Positions 15,530 through 16,207 of a stretch of 16,207 nt of DNA are shown here, piece by piece. The first letter of the stretch is position 1; every line of letters begins with the position of its first letter. Under the pieces are notes generated by a model, which had not been told where the DNA came from, searched no databases, and saw only the letters and a list, made by a program, of their open reading frames with translations. The DNA comes from Flavobacteriales bacterium (GTDB lineage Bacteria; Bacteroidota; Bacteroidia; Flavobacteriales_F; PHOS-HE28), in contig JADJVC010000007.1 of NCBI GenBank assembly GCA_016710685.1, forward strand, positions 1-16,207, written 5' to 3'. A program made the position numbers and the translations under genes.

Positions 15530-16207
15530 ATGAGGGCGTAGCAACCTGCGTTACACCGGACAGTTCAACCGAGCAGAAGCGAGGCTTTTCCTTGCTATCG
15601 CGAAGCATGTTCCCCCTCGGAATTCGCGCACGGCCAAGGCGTCGATGCGGCGGGCCTTATGGCGACAGCAGGCCCACGGATGCGCGCGCCGATGCCATGG
15701 GTAGTGGCGATGCAGCCATGCACGGCGACGTGCGACATGCTACAAATCCGGCTGCGCTGGTTGATATCAACAGGTTGGAACAATACCACCGTTATGCCAC
15801 ACCATACTTGTTCTTACAAAGCCACCTTTGAACATCTGGCCGTGGCCTATCAGAAGTAAGTGTCGTTTCTTATGGTCTGCGATACGATGACGATCCATTG
15901 AACTGGAACAAGACTACATTCGGCGGGCTTAGTTCCAGGAGCACGATGCGACCCGCGTGAAGTTCATCTATTCGCCGTTCGATACTCAGGACAAATCCAC
16001 GGACGTTGGCAACGACCGTTGCCGTCAAAATTAAAGTGGTTTCTCTGTTGGTGCAGCGTGGGGAACATCGATGCTCTCCGCGCCAACATTCCACTGAAAG
16101 CTACTTCTCTTTCGGTGTGCGCTCAGCGGCTGGCCTTTCACGAACGCAGTGGTTGGAAGTGCATCATCGGATGGCTGAGCTGCGCAATGCATCTTCTGCA
16201 AGCGAAA
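15530..16207 (+). CDS. Probable type IX secretion outer-membrane protein, PorQ/PorV-like (frameshifted, runs off window)
   Basis: Tentative. Joined frames give a pattern like PorQ: an N-terminal block GQFNRAEARLFLAIAK, then DARADAMGSGDAAMHGDVRH followed by ATNPAALVDINRLEQYH (compare DARAxAMG...NPA), TPYLF, FEHLAVAYQK, VSYGLRYDDDPLNWN, KTTFGG, then HDATRVKFIYSPFDTQ and ESYFSFGVRSAAGLS. The order 'NPAL-x-YTPY..hAYA..hGThSYGLRYhDYG....DExG' and the late 'YxSFGhxxDhGL' fit PorQ, a beta-barrel surface protein working with PorU and PorZ in attaching type IX cargo. Alternatives are PorV or a PorP/SprF-type barrel. The start is unresolved; the ATG at 15530 follows the -7 box by 35 bases, but no signal peptide is readable. 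Many frame changes; the 3' end lies beyond the window. Confidence 0.45.

Overview
The window looks like a moderately high-GC member of the Bacteroidota, probably Flavobacteriales-like. The evidence is a TonB-dependent receptor, a fusion of a CCDC81-type HU domain with a SPOR domain, a DUF7793 protein, a probable type IX secretion (PorQ-like) protein, an almost complete lack of Shine-Dalgarno sequences, and several promoter -7 boxes of the TAnnTTTG/TAnnTTCG type. Nearly every gene, including housekeeping genes such as kdsB and dusB, is interrupted by single-base insertions or deletions while the protein remains conserved across the breaks. I read this as uncorrected long-read sequencing error, not decay. 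Gene coordinates therefore span from a plausible start to a plausible stop and ignore frame.

Layout, left to right. (1) 1-3665, plus strand: 3' part of a TonB-dependent receptor, kdsB (CMP-KDO synthesis) overlapping it by ATGA, then an HU/SPOR envelope protein. (2) 3719-4495, plus strand: a DUF7793 protein overlapping a secreted beta-propeller-like gene that stops abruptly. (3) About 4495: an abnormal junction where the propeller gene meets, tail to tail, a peroxiredoxin (minus strand) that also lacks its 3' third. (4) 4774-5355: divergent promoters and an acyl-CoA thioesterase. (5) 5362-5480: a large inverted repeat between convergent genes, then a family 9 glycosyltransferase (heptosyltransferase-like) on the minus strand. 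(6) 6740-8534, plus strand: TatD nuclease and type I asparaginase, overlapping by ATGA. (7) 8548-9283: tRNA-Ser(GGA) with its own promoter, a strong terminator, and about 420 bp of 121-122 bp tandem structured repeats with no gene. (8) 9284-13905, plus strand: dusB, a TfoX-N protein, an S9 prolyl-oligopeptidase-family peptidase, an unknown membrane protein and a VOC protein. (9) 13909-16207: another copy of the post-stop repeat, an AAA ATPase, and a partial PorQ-like gene. These last two genes share a 64-bp upstream region with 55 of 64 identical bases.

Most genes are ordinary envelope or housekeeping functions (LPS KDO and heptose addition, outer-membrane transport, tRNA modification, peptide and amide hydrolysis). 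I do not see a clear new defence or mobile system. The best leads are non-coding: the tandem hairpin repeats whose apical stem matches the tRNA terminator with a compensatory base-pair change, the stop-codon-associated TTTAACCGCGGAG repeat, and the duplicated promoter region with a dyad in front of the AAA ATPase and the PorQ-like gene.
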